Of a stretch of 33,732 nt of DNA, positions 26,824-33,732 are shown in pieces. This DNA is from Microbacterium sp. p3-SID336 (GTDB taxonomy: Bacteria > Actinomycetota > Actinomycetes > Actinomycetales > Microbacteriaceae), in the NCBI RefSeq assembly GCF_025143365.1, contig NZ_JALXPE010000045.1, positions 1 through 33,732 on the forward strand, given 5' to 3'. Made by a program: the position numbers and the translations under genes. The first letter of the stretch is position 1. Each line of letters begins with the position of its first letter. Below the pieces are notes generated by a model. The model worked only from the letters and a program-made list of their open reading frames with translations, did no database searches and was not told the DNA's origin.

Positions 26824-28017
26824 CTACGAAGCGCTCGCGGACGTGCTGTCCGACGATTGCGCCGCCTCTACAAAGGCGTCGGCGATCTTCTGTGCAGTCT
26901 GTTCAACCTGCCACGCGCGTGCGCCGAGCGCGGAGAGAGCCGCGCCCACCTCGGCAGCCGTGGTGCCAGGGGCGTCCCAGGCCACACGGCGGAGGTAATC
27001 CGGTGTCAGCAGGTTCTCCGTCGGCATCCCGAGCTCCTCCGCGACCGCCTCGACCGCCGGGCGCGCGGCCTTGAGCCGTGCGTCGGCCTCGGGGTTCCGG
27101 TCGGCCCACGCCCGGGGCGGGGGAAGGGCATCGCTCGGCACGCGCTCGCGCGGCAGCTGCTCGGCCGCCCGTCCATCGACGATCGCCTGCCACCACCGGT
27201 CCAGCTGCGTGCGGCTCGCACGCCCCTGGAACTCCTTGACGCCGGCGAGAGCCTGCTTCGAGGAGGGGTTCGCGAGCACCGCGGCGACCAGCGAGCGGTC
27301 GGGCACCAGACGACCGGGCGAGATGTCCTGCTGCTGCGCGTACATCTCCCTGGCCTCCCACAGCGCGCGGGCGACCGCGAGGTTGCGCGATCCCCGCACC
27401 TGGTGCAGTCCGCTCAGCCGTCGCCACGGATCCTCCCGCGGCGGCTTCGGCGCGCGCGCCAGCGTCGCGTCGAACTCCTGCGCGGCGAACTCCGTCTTGC
27501 CCTGCTCCTCGAGCTCGGCCACGAGCACATCCCGCACGTCGACGAGATGCAGCACGTCGAGCGCGGCGTACTCCAGCCAGGAGTCGGGCAGCGGCCTGGT
27601 GGACCAGTCCGCCGCCGAGTGCTCCTTCTTCAGCGTGATGCCGAGGGCATCCTCCACCACGGCGGCGAGACCGACGCGTTCGTGCCCGAGCAGACGGGCC
27701 GCCAGCTCGGTGTCGAAGATCGTCGAGGGCTGCAGGTGCAGTTCGCGCAGGGAGGGCAGGTCCTGGCTCGCAGCGTGCAGCACCCACTCCTCGGAGCCGA
27801 TCGCCTCCTGAAGCGGCGCGAAGTCGCCGATCGCCGGGGGGTCGAAGAGGAAGACGCCCGCGTCGCGGCGGAAGACCTGCACCAGATACGCGCGCTGCGA
27901 GTAGCGGAAGCCCGAGGCGCGTTCGACGTCGACCGCCACCGGGCCGGAGCCGGCCGCCAGCGCGGCGCACGCCGCACGGAACTCCTCGGTGTCGGAGATC
28001 ACGGAGTATTCAGTCAC
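26824..28017 (-). CDS. rnd: Ribonuclease D (DEDDy 3'-5' exonuclease with HRDC domain)
   Basis: A 3'-5' exoribonuclease for tRNA and stable RNA 3'-end trimming. The DEDDy active site is complete: Asp30 and Glu32 (VAVDVERASG), Asp86 (HAASQDLPSL), Tyr150 and Asp154 (YAALDVLHL). An HRDC nucleic-acid-binding domain follows at about 205-290 (SGLHQVRGSRNLAVARALWEARE), then a second, more diverged HRDC-like region and a serine-rich tail. In 397 residues it is a typical actinobacterial length. Its GTG start overlaps the DUF3000 stop by eight bases; the two genes are neighbours in many actinobacteria, so they are probably co-transcribed and may be functionally linked. Confidence 0.93.
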   Translation of the reverse strand: MTEYSVISDTEEFRAACAALAAGSGPVAVDVERASGFRYSQRAYLVQVFRRDAGVFLFDPPAIGDFAPLQEAIGSEEWVLHAASQDLPSLRELHLQPSTIFDTELAARLLGHERVGLAAVVEDALGITLKKEHSAADWSTRPLPDSWLEYAALDVLHLVDVRDVLVAELEEQGKTEFAAQEFDATLARAPKPPREDPWRRLSGLHQVRGSRNLAVARALWEAREMYAQQQDISPGRLVPDRSLVAAVLANPSSKQALAGVKEFQGRASRTQLDRWWQAIVDGRAAEQLPRERVPSDALPPPRAWADRNPEADARLKAARPAVEAVAEELGMPTENLLTPDYLRRVAWDAPGTTAAEVGAALSALGARAWQVEQTAQKIADAFVEAAQSSDSTSASAS

Positions 28018-28591
28018 GTACAGCCTTTCGCGCGCCGATCACGGCGATGCCCTCGGAGCCCGGCGGAAGTCCCGCCAGCATTCCGACCAGCTCGGCCCAT
28101 GCTTCGACGTGCGGTCGGAACGGGCCATCCGGTGTCCAGGACGCCCGCAATTCTATCTGTGCGCCGTCACCCTCGTCGGCGAGGCCGCCGAAGCCCTTGG
28201 AGAGCGTCTTCGTGGAGGTCCCGGCGGCGGAGTGGTAGCCGGCGTCGCGGGAATCGAGCGCGTCGACCAGCCAGGACCAGGTGACGTCGGCCAGCAGCGG
28301 GTCTGTGCCGATCTCCGTCTCCAGGGGGGCCTGGGCGAAGATCACGATGCGCCAGGCGCCGCCCCACGCGTCCGGCTCGTCCGGGTCGTGCAGCAGGATG
28401 AAGCGGCCCGTGCCGTACACCGAGTCGCCGTCCTCGCCGGGACGCACGTCCGCGGAGAGCGCGATCGCGAACGGGGCGAGGCCCTGCGGCGTGGCGATTT
28501 CGCGCACCACGATGTCGTCGCGGAACGCGGTCTCTCGCAGTTCGGCGACGGCGCTGTCGAAGGGCGTCCCGGCCTCGGGATGTGCGGTCAC
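28010..28591 (-). CDS. DUF3000 family protein
   Basis: A 193-residue soluble protein of unknown function, found in actinobacteria next to RNase D. Recognisable family segments are FRDDIVVREIATPQGLAPFAIAL (about 24-45), GTGRFILLHDP, AWRIVIFAQAPLE and a C-terminal ELRASWTPDG region. No catalytic motif or membrane segment is evident. It is translated from a GTG at 28591 that lies six bases after a TAGCCT -10 box, so its mRNA is probably leaderless; it overlaps rnd downstream by eight bases. Nothing more about its role can be read from the sequence. Confidence 0.87.
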   Translation of the reverse strand: MTAHPEAGTPFDSAVAELRETAFRDDIVVREIATPQGLAPFAIALSADVRPGEDGDSVYGTGRFILLHDPDEPDAWGGAWRIVIFAQAPLETEIGTDPLLADVTWSWLVDALDSRDAGYHSAAGTSTKTLSKGFGGLADEGDGAQIELRASWTPDGPFRPHVEAWAELVGMLAGLPPGSEGIAVIGARKAVRD

Positions 28592-28597
28592 GGCAAC

Positions 28598-28607
28598 AGG
28601 CTAGAGT
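28598..28607. promoter_or_regulatory. Bidirectional promoter core shared by DUF3000 and the hydrolase
   Basis: The ten bases AGGCTAGAGT contain two interlocked -10 boxes. On the minus strand TAGCCT (28603-28598) lies six bases before the DUF3000 GTG; on the plus strand TAGAGT (28602-28607) lies nine bases before the hydrolase ATG. They share the central TA of the palindromic CTAG. Two polymerases could not occupy both at once, so the genes may compete. Confidence 0.55.
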
Positions 28608-28616
28608 CGGAAGGCG

Positions 28617-29771
28617 ATGAAGAGTCTCAGGCACGCCGCCCAGTTCATTGTCCCCGCGCTGTTCGCTCTGACCGCCGCGGCCGGCTTCCTGGTGCTCGCC
28701 GTCGCCCGGCGGGTGGTCACTCCGATGCGCCGTCTGGTGGACACCGAGATCCTCGCGATCGACACGGGCGCGCAGACCATCGAGCTGCGGCGCACCCCCG
28801 ACACCGAGCTTCCCGGGCGCTACGGACTCTTCACGACAGGCACCTACGGCTACGTCAAGCTCGGGGCCGTGCTCAGTGCGGATGCGACGACGGTGCGGCG
28901 GAAGCTGCTCACGAAGATCGAGCCGGGCGCGAACGTCGACCGCGGTGCCTCCTTCAGCGGCGCGTACTACCAGTCGCCCGCCGAGCTGCATCTCCGATGG
29001 GAGAACGTGCTGATCGGGTCTCCCGCCGGGCCGTGTCCCGCGTGGTTCTTCCCCGCTGCCTCCTCGACCTGGGTCATCCAGGTGCACGGCCGGGGCACGA
29101 CCCGCGCCGAGTGCCTGCGCGCGGTGCCCGTGCTGCACGCCGCAGGGCTGCCCACTCTCGTCGTCTCCTACCGCAACGACGGCGAGGCGCCGCGGACGAA
29201 GGCAGGGGCCTACGCGCTCGGCGCGTCCGAGTGGCGTGATGTCGACGCGGCGATCGCGTATGCGCTGCGGCACGGTGCCGAGAAGATCGTGCTGATGGGA
29301 TGGTCGATGGGCGGCGCGGTGTCGCTGCAGGCGGCGGTGAGCTCCGGCAACCGTGATCGCATCGCCGGTGTCATCCTGGAGTCACCCGTGGTCGACTGGC
29401 GCACCGTGCTGCGGTTCCAGGCGAAGGTCGCCAGGGTCAGGCCGCCGCTCCCCGAGCTGGCGATGGGTGCGCTCCAGCTTCCGCTCACCGCGCGGCTGAG
29501 CGGCGCCGACGAGCCGATCCTGTTCGACCGTCTCGACATGGTCGCCCGGGCCGACGAGCTGCGGGCGCCGATCCTGATCCTGCACAGCGACGACGACGGC
29601 TTCGTCCCGGCGGACGCGTCGCACGCGCTGCAGGAGGCACGGCCCGATCTCGTCACGATGCCGCGCTTCACGGTGGCCAGGCACACCAAGCTCTGGAACT
29701 ACGACGAGAAGGGCTGGAGCACGGCGATCACGCAGTGGCTCGAGGCGCAGGGCCTCAGCGCTTCTGCCTGA
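28617..29771 (+). CDS. Membrane-anchored alpha/beta hydrolase
   Basis: A 384-residue protein. One hydrophobic helix at about 8-29 (with a basic MKSLRH start) would anchor it or act as a signal. A beta-rich region of about 130 residues follows, with no family I can name. The hydrolase core runs from about residue 148 (WVIQVHGRG), with nucleophile Ser230 in GWSMGG, acid Asp326 or Asp327 (HSDDDGFVP) and His356 (RHTKLWN). Lipase, esterase or peptidase activity is possible; the substrate cannot be inferred. GGAAGG precedes the ATG. It ends overlapping the convergent sufE gene by 17 bases. Confidence 0.85.
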   Translation: MKSLRHAAQFIVPALFALTAAAGFLVLAVARRVVTPMRRLVDTEILAIDTGAQTIELRRTPDTELPGRYGLFTTGTYGYVKLGAVLSADATTVRRKLLTKIEPGANVDRGASFSGAYYQSPAELHLRWENVLIGSPAGPCPAWFFPAASSTWVIQVHGRGTTRAECLRAVPVLHAAGLPTLVVSYRNDGEAPRTKAGAYALGASEWRDVDAAIAYALRHGAEKIVLMGWSMGGAVSLQAAVSSGNRDRIAGVILESPVVDWRTVLRFQAKVARVRPPLPELAMGALQLPLTARLSGADEPILFDRLDMVARADELRAPILILHSDDDGFVPADASHALQEARPDLVTMPRFTVARHTKLWNYDEKGWSTAITQWLEAQGLSASA

Positions 29772-30186
29772 CCTGGTTCTTCGCCCGCATCAGCATGCCC
29801 GTCATGCCGCCGATCCGCAGCGGCGACACGGCCTTGGTGAGCCCGATCGACTGCGGGTAGTCCTCGGGGATCGCGATCACCTCGTCGGTCGTGAGCCCTG
29901 TGATGCCCTGCACCAGGATGCTCGCGAAGCCGCGGGTGGTCGGCGCCTCCTCCGGCGCCGTCGCGTGCATGGTCACGATGTCGTCGTCCACCTCGACGTA
30001 GATGTACACGGGCGACTGGCACTCGGCCACTCGCTCGCACATCTCCGGGTGCGCGGCGACCTCGTCCGACACGGCGGGGAGCTCGTCTGCGAACTCCAGC
30101 AGGAGCAGCAGACGGTCGGCCTCCGGGGTCTCGAGGAAGCCGTCACGGATCTCGGCGAGGGTGTCGGGGAGTCGGGTGGTGCTCAT
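29755..30186 (-). CDS. sufE: SufE family iron-sulfur cluster assembly protein
   Basis: Sulfur-transfer protein that accepts persulfide sulfur from a cysteine desulfurase (SufS) and passes it on for Fe-S cluster assembly. Counted from the ATG at 30186, the protein has 143 residues and the acceptor cysteine is Cys56 in the conserved AECQSPVYIY; Cys50 precedes it. The C-terminal helices contain RGFASILVQGI and the conserved GLTKAVSPLRIGGM. An ATG at 30195 in the same frame is less likely because its ribosome binding site would be too close. It lies 18 bases after a rhodanese gene and probably shares its transcript; that pairing suggests sulfur can be fed from thiosulfate or mercaptopyruvate as well. 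It converges with the hydrolase with a 17-base overlap. Confidence 0.92.
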   Translation of the reverse strand: MSTTRLPDTLAEIRDGFLETPEADRLLLLLEFADELPAVSDEVAAHPEMCERVAECQSPVYIYVEVDDDIVTMHATAPEEAPTTRGFASILVQGITGLTTDEVIAIPEDYPQSIGLTKAVSPLRIGGMTGMLMRAKNQVRQKR

Positions 30187-30204
30187 CCCCGTCATTCTCC
30201 CATG

Positions 30205-31098
30205 TCAGAGGGAGCCGGGCTCCGTGCCCGTCACGATCGGCACACGCACTGCGCTGCCCCACTCGGTCCACGAGCCGTCGTAGTTGCGCACGTTCTCGAA
30301 GCCGAGCAGGTGCTTGAGCACGAACCAGGTGTGGCTGGAGCGTTCGCCGATCCGGCAGTATGCCACGACGTCGTCCCCGTCCTGGAGGCCGGCGCCCTCG
30401 CGGTAGATGGCGTCGAGTTCGGCGCGAGGGCGGAAGCCGCCGTCTTCGGCGACGGCCTTCGCCCACGGCACGCTCTGCGCGGTGGGGATGTGACCCGCCC
30501 GCAGCGTCCCCTCTTCGGGGTAGGCGGGAGCCGTGGTCCGCTCGCCGCTGTACTCCTCCGGCGAGCGCACGTCGATCAGCGGGTTGCCGATGTGCGCGAG
30601 CACGTCCTCCTTGTACGCGCGGATCGCCGAGTCGTCGCGCTCGACCACCGGGTACTCGGTCGCGGAGCGCACCGTCGCGTCACGCGTGAGCTCGCGACCC
30701 TCCGCGATCCAGCGGTCGCGGCCTCCGTCGAGCAGACGCACGTCTTCGTGGCCGAAGAGGGAGAACACCCAGAGCGCGTAGGCGGCCCACCAGTTGTTCT
30801 TGTCTCCGTAGATCACGACCGTGTCGTCGCGGGCGATGCCCTTGCGGCTGAGCAGTTCTGCGAATCCCTCGCCGTCGACGTAGTCGCGCACGACGGGGTC
30901 GTTCAGCTCGGTGTGCCAGTCGACCTTCACGGCTCCGGGGATGTGCCCGGTCTCGTACAGCAGCACGTCCTCGTCGGACTCGACCACGACCAGTCCCGGC
31001 TCGCCCAGGTGCTCGGCGAGCCAGGCGGTGGTGACCAGACGGCCGGGCTCCGCGTACTCGGCGAACTTGGGGGAGGAGGAGTCGAACTCGATGGCCAT
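30205..31098 (-). CDS. sseA: Two-domain rhodanese (thiosulfate / 3-mercaptopyruvate sulfurtransferase)
   Basis: Transfers sulfur from thiosulfate or 3-mercaptopyruvate to a thiol or cyanide acceptor. The 297-residue protein has an inactive N-terminal rhodanese domain (about 20-135, with [21 protein letters not shown]) and a catalytic C-terminal domain with Cys248 in the active loop CRIGERSS. The CRIGER loop resembles actinobacterial thiosulfate sulfurtransferases (CysA/SseA type). The ATG at 31098 has GGAG five bases upstream; the open frame to 32028 is a shadow over zapE. It probably forms an operon with sufE; the same order (Rv3283-Rv3284) exists in M. tuberculosis as I recall. Confidence 0.92.
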   Translation of the reverse strand: MAIEFDSSSPKFAEYAEPGRLVTTAWLAEHLGEPGLVVVESDEDVLLYETGHIPGAVKVDWHTELNDPVVRDYVDGEGFAELLSRKGIARDDTVVIYGDKNNWWAAYALWVFSLFGHEDVRLLDGGRDRWIAEGRELTRDATVRSATEYPVVERDDSAIRAYKEDVLAHIGNPLIDVRSPEEYSGERTTAPAYPEEGTLRAGHIPTAQSVPWAKAVAEDGGFRPRAELDAIYREGAGLQDGDDVVAYCRIGERSSHTWFVLKHLLGFENVRNYDGSWTEWGSAVRVPIVTGTEPGSL

Positions 31099-31242
31099 GG
31101 GGTCTCCGTAGCGGTCGGGCGGGCGAACGGGCAGGTGCGGACGGCGTAGTGTTGATCCGTCCCTTCGACGATAGATCCTCCCTGTGCCCCCGGCACCGGA
31201 TCCGTAAGACTTCGACACAGGCCGCCCTGACTCAGGATCGTG

Positions 31243-32280
31243 ATGACCGACCCGACCACCCGTACTGGAACCGTGCACCTCACCGAGCGCACCCCCACCG
31301 TCACCGGACCCGAGATGCTGGCGAGCCTCGTGCCGCCGCCCCAGTTCGACGAGGCCACCTTCGACAGCTATCGCGCCGACCCGGCGTATCCCTCGCAGGA
31401 GGAGGCCAAGCAGACGCTGCTGCGGTTCTCCGGCCGCGGCGCCCCCGTGAAGCGAGGCGGGCTGTTCAGCCGGGCGAAGAAGGAGCCCGAGCTCAAGCCG
31501 GGCGTGTACCTCGACGGCGGGTTCGGCGTCGGCAAGACGCACCTGCTCGCGTCGATCTACCACGCGATGCCGGCCCGCCGGAAGTACTTCGGCTCGTTCA
31601 TCGAGTACACGGCGCTCGTCGGCGCGCTCGGCTACAAGAACACGGTCGATCTGCTCAAGGGCGCCGACCTGCTCTGCATCGACGAGTTCGAGCTCGACGA
31701 CCCGGGCGACACCATGGTCATGACGCGACTGCTCGGCGAGCTCGTGCCCACCGGCACCCGCCTGGCCGCGACCTCCAACACCCCGCCCAACGCCCTCGGC
31801 GAGGGGCGGTTCGCCGCCCAGGACTTCCTGCGCGAGATCCACGCCATGTCCGACAGCTTCCAGACGCTGCGGATCGACGGCGTCGACTTCCGTCAGCGTG
31901 CGATCGATGGCCACGCGGTCGTGCTCGACGACGCGGCCTACGCCGACGCCGTCACCCGGGCCGCCGCAGAGGGACCGGTGTCCGACGACGGCTTCGACGA
32001 CCTCATCCGGCACCTCGCGCAGGTGCACCCCTCCCGGTACATCCGTCTGATCGACGGTCTCCAGCGCGTTGGTCTACGCGGCGTCCGTCAGCTCACCGAC
32101 CAGTCCGAGGCGCTGCGCTTCGTCGCCTTCGTGGACCGCGTGTACGACGCGCAGCTCCCGATCCTCGCGACAGGCCTGGCCCTCGACGCGGTGTTCTCCG
32201 ACGAGATGCTCGCCGGCGGCTATCGCAAGAAGTACCTGCGCGCCATCTCCCGACTCAATGCGCTGACGCATTCTGCGTAA
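31243..32280 (+). CDS. zapE: Cell division protein ZapE (AFG1-like P-loop ATPase)
   Basis: A 345-residue AFG1/ZapE ATPase. In E. coli it acts on the Z-ring under low-oxygen or stress conditions; in mitochondria AFG1/LACE1 helps remove misassembled inner-membrane proteins. The Walker A is GGFGVGKT (92-99), Walker B LLCIDEFE with Asp147 and Glu148, and a sensor-like ATSNTPP (about 180) follows. The remaining part has the family's [19 protein letters not shown] and [10 protein letters not shown] segments. The start is the ATG at 31243 behind AGGA; a GTG three bases earlier is possible. It diverges from the rhodanese over 144 bases, where TAGATC (near 31170) is a weak candidate -10. Confidence 0.9.
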   Translation: MTDPTTRTGTVHLTERTPTVTGPEMLASLVPPPQFDEATFDSYRADPAYPSQEEAKQTLLRFSGRGAPVKRGGLFSRAKKEPELKPGVYLDGGFGVGKTHLLASIYHAMPARRKYFGSFIEYTALVGALGYKNTVDLLKGADLLCIDEFELDDPGDTMVMTRLLGELVPTGTRLAATSNTPPNALGEGRFAAQDFLREIHAMSDSFQTLRIDGVDFRQRAIDGHAVVLDDAAYADAVTRAAAEGPVSDDGFDDLIRHLAQVHPSRYIRLIDGLQRVGLRGVRQLTDQSEALRFVAFVDRVYDAQLPILATGLALDAVFSDEMLAGGYRKKYLRAISRLNALTHSA

Positions 32281-32325
32281 GCCCGCAGGCGCGCGTAACG
32301 CGATGTTCACGCCCGCACGACGGCT

Positions 32326-32363
32326 GTAACAGCGGGGAAACAAACCTCACGCATGGGCGAAAC
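32326..32363 (+). promoter_or_regulatory. GlnR-type nitrogen-regulation box upstream of amtB
   Basis: GTAAC (32326-32330), N6, GAAAC (32337-32341), N6, CACGC (32348-32352), N6, GAAAC (32359-32363) reproduces the four-part actinobacterial GlnR box (GTNAC-N6-GAAAC repeated) with exact 11-base phasing. Three sites match well; the third (CACGC) is weak. It ends 51 bases before the amtB ATG. An additional isolated GTAAC-N6-TTCAC lies at 32295-32310. GlnR would activate amtB when nitrogen is limiting. Confidence 0.72.
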
Positions 32364-32414
32364 GGTCCGTGGTCACACTGAAGCTCTCAATTACTTCGGA
32401 TGTGAGGTTTTCCA

Positions 32415-33653
32415 ATGGATGCTCCCGGCAACATCTCCTGGGCCATCACCGCGACAGCGCTCGTCCTGCTGATGACTCCCGGCGTCGCCTTCTTCTACGG
32501 AGGACTCGTCAAGGCGAAGAGCGTCGTCAGCATGATGATGATGAGCTTCGGCTCGATCGGACTCGTCGCCGTGCTGTGGATTCTCTTCGGCTTCTCGATG
32601 AGCGCCGTCGACAGCCCGACCGCGTTCGCGGGCAATCCCTTCGCCGACTTCGGGCTCTCCGACCTCGCTTCCGGGGAGGGCTCCAACGTCGCGCTGCTCG
32701 GCGTCGCCTACGGCGCCACCTTCGCGATCATCACGGTCGCCCTGATCTCGGGGGCCATCGCCGACCGCGCGAAGTTCGGCAGCTGGCTGATCTTCGCGGG
32801 CGTGTTCGCCACCGTCGGGTACTTCCCGGTTGCGGCCTGGGTGTGGGGCGGCGGCTGGATCATGAACCTCGGCACGACCCTGTTCGGCGAGGACAGCGGC
32901 ATCGGCGTGATCGACTACGCCGGAGGCACGGCCGTGCACATCAACGCGGGTGCGGCTGCGCTGGCACTCGCCCTGGTGCTCGGCAAGCGCATCGGCTTCC
33001 AGAAGGGCATTCTCAAGCCGCACAACGTGCCGCTGACACTCCTCGGCGCGGCACTGCTGTGGTTCGGCTGGTTCGGCTTCAACGCCGGTGCGGAATGGCT
33101 CGCGGAGGACATGGGCGGGGTCGGCCTGATCGGTCTGAACACGCTCGGGGCCACCGCCGCCGCGATCCTCGGGTGGATCCTGATCGAGCGGATCAAGGAC
33201 GGCAAGGCCACCTCGGTCGGCGCCGCCTCGGGTGCCGTCGCCGGTCTGGTGGCCATCACCCCTGCCTGCGCGAACCTGACCCCTGGCTGGTCGCTGCTGC
33301 TGGGGGCCGTCGCCGGCATCGTCTGCGCGCTGGCCGTCGAGCTGAAGTTCCGTCTCGGCTTCGACGACTCGCTCGACGTGGTGGGCATCCACCTGGTCGG
33401 AGGCCTCATCGGCACCGTCTACCTCGGCTTCTTCGCCACCGGCACCGGCCTGTTCGTCGGCGGTGACGCCCGTCAGCTCGCCGTGCAGGTGATCGCCGCA
33501 GCGGGCGTTCTGATCTACTCCTTCGTCGTGGCCTGGGTGATCGGATTCGCGATCCAGAAGACGATCGGCTTCCGCATCACGAACGAAGACGAGATCGCCG
33601 GTGTCGACCAGGTCGTCCACGGCGAGGAGGGGTACGCACTCGCCGACGCGTGA
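32415..33653 (+). CDS. amtB: Ammonium transporter (Amt family)
   Basis: Trimeric membrane channel that brings ammonium into the cell under nitrogen limitation. The 412-residue protein begins with a short N-terminus and a first helix from about residue 9, followed by ten further helices. The twin conduction histidines are His175 (DYAGGTAVHINAG, with Asp168) and His326 (DVVGIHLVGG); GAIADR at about 113-118 and WFGWFGFNAGAE carry gate residues. GAGG lies nine bases before the ATG. The final cytoplasmic tail (VDQVVHGEEGYALADA) is the usual site of P-II protein contact. Regulation by GlnR is supported by the upstream box. A glnB or glnD gene often follows amtB, but the next gene starts from its own promoter and is cut off. 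Confidence 0.96.
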   Translation: MDAPGNISWAITATALVLLMTPGVAFFYGGLVKAKSVVSMMMMSFGSIGLVAVLWILFGFSMSAVDSPTAFAGNPFADFGLSDLASGEGSNVALLGVAYGATFAIITVALISGAIADRAKFGSWLIFAGVFATVGYFPVAAWVWGGGWIMNLGTTLFGEDSGIGVIDYAGGTAVHINAGAAALALALVLGKRIGFQKGILKPHNVPLTLLGAALLWFGWFGFNAGAEWLAEDMGGVGLIGLNTLGATAAAILGWILIERIKDGKATSVGAASGAVAGLVAITPACANLTPGWSLLLGAVAGIVCALAVELKFRLGFDDSLDVVGIHLVGGLIGTVYLGFFATGTGLFVGGDARQLAVQVIAAAGVLIYSFVVAWVIGFAIQKTIGFRITNEDEIAGVDQVVHGEEGYALADA

Positions 33654-33659
33654 GGCGGT

Positions 33660-33732
33660 TAGGGTGACCGTGTGGGCAAGACCGACGGCATCCTGACCAG
33701 ACTCGCGGAGCTCCTCCTCACGGCGGTGGGCT
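33660..33732 (+). CDS. Start of an unidentified gene, truncated by the window edge
   Basis: A GTG at 33672 opens a frame (VGKTDGILTRLAELLLTAV) that runs to the end of the window. TAGGGT (33660-33665), a TANNNT box, lies exactly six bases before the GTG, the leaderless geometry also seen at dut and the DUF3000 gene. The interval given includes this promoter; the coding part begins at 33672. With only 20 codons visible I cannot assign a family. The hydrophobic RLAELLLTAV segment could be the start of a helix. Confidence 0.45.

Overview
The window is a very GC-rich, tightly packed chromosomal segment of a high-GC Gram-positive bacterium. The best match is family Microbacteriaceae, probably Microbacterium. 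This rests on gene content (SepH, DUF7455, DUF4193, DUF3093, DUF3710, DUF3159, DUF3000, an actinobacterial ZapE and a type IIA topoisomerase pair), gene order, GTG starts, and TANNNT -10 boxes lying directly before start codons. The placement comes from recalled family knowledge, not from a database search. No rRNA, tRNA, insertion sequence, prophage or CRISPR array was seen. No gap between genes exceeds about 200 bases.

Layout. (1) 1-6209: a small zinc-ribbon protein, parE and parC facing each other, then a metal-dependent phosphodiesterase. (2) 6231-10167: sepH (cell division), DUF4193, DUF3093, and the overlapping operon dut-DUF3710-DUF3159. (3) 10168-13222: aconitase, with a striking near-perfect palindrome upstream and a long hairpin downstream. 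(4) 13246-14928: a PadR regulator divergent from an NAD(P)H-binding protein and a four-helix membrane protein. (5) 15091-17031: dxs, first enzyme of the MEP isoprenoid pathway. (6) 17138-23362: a lipid-type locus with glpD and a TetR regulator on one strand, and an alkyl-DHAP-synthase-like flavoprotein, a diacylglycerol-kinase-family lipid kinase and a GMC oxidoreductase on the other. (7) 23406-28591: a beta-oxidation pair (FadB-like and thiolase), then RNase D and DUF3000. (8) 28617-32280: an anchored alpha/beta hydrolase, SufE, a rhodanese and ZapE. (9) 32326-end: an ammonium transporter behind a GlnR-type box, and the first codons of one more gene.

How the genes work together. Most are conserved housekeeping genes. 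The most interesting part is region 6. GlpD interconverts glycerol-3-phosphate and DHAP, and the flavoprotein has the hallmarks of the enzyme that puts an ether-linked alkyl chain on acyl-DHAP. The next gene is a lipid kinase and the last a ferredoxin-like-cysteine GMC oxidoreductase. A TetR protein encoded at the divergent promoter probably controls both arms. The set suggests an ether-lipid or modified glycerolipid pathway in an aerobic actinobacterium; I recall a similar arrangement (glpD1, regulator, flavoprotein, lipid kinase) around Rv2249c-Rv2252 of Mycobacterium tuberculosis.

Regulation visible in the sequence: the palindrome before aconitase, the GlnR-type box before amtB, inverted repeats at the PadR and TetR promoters, and several leaderless-type promoters with the spacing TANNNT-N6-GTG.
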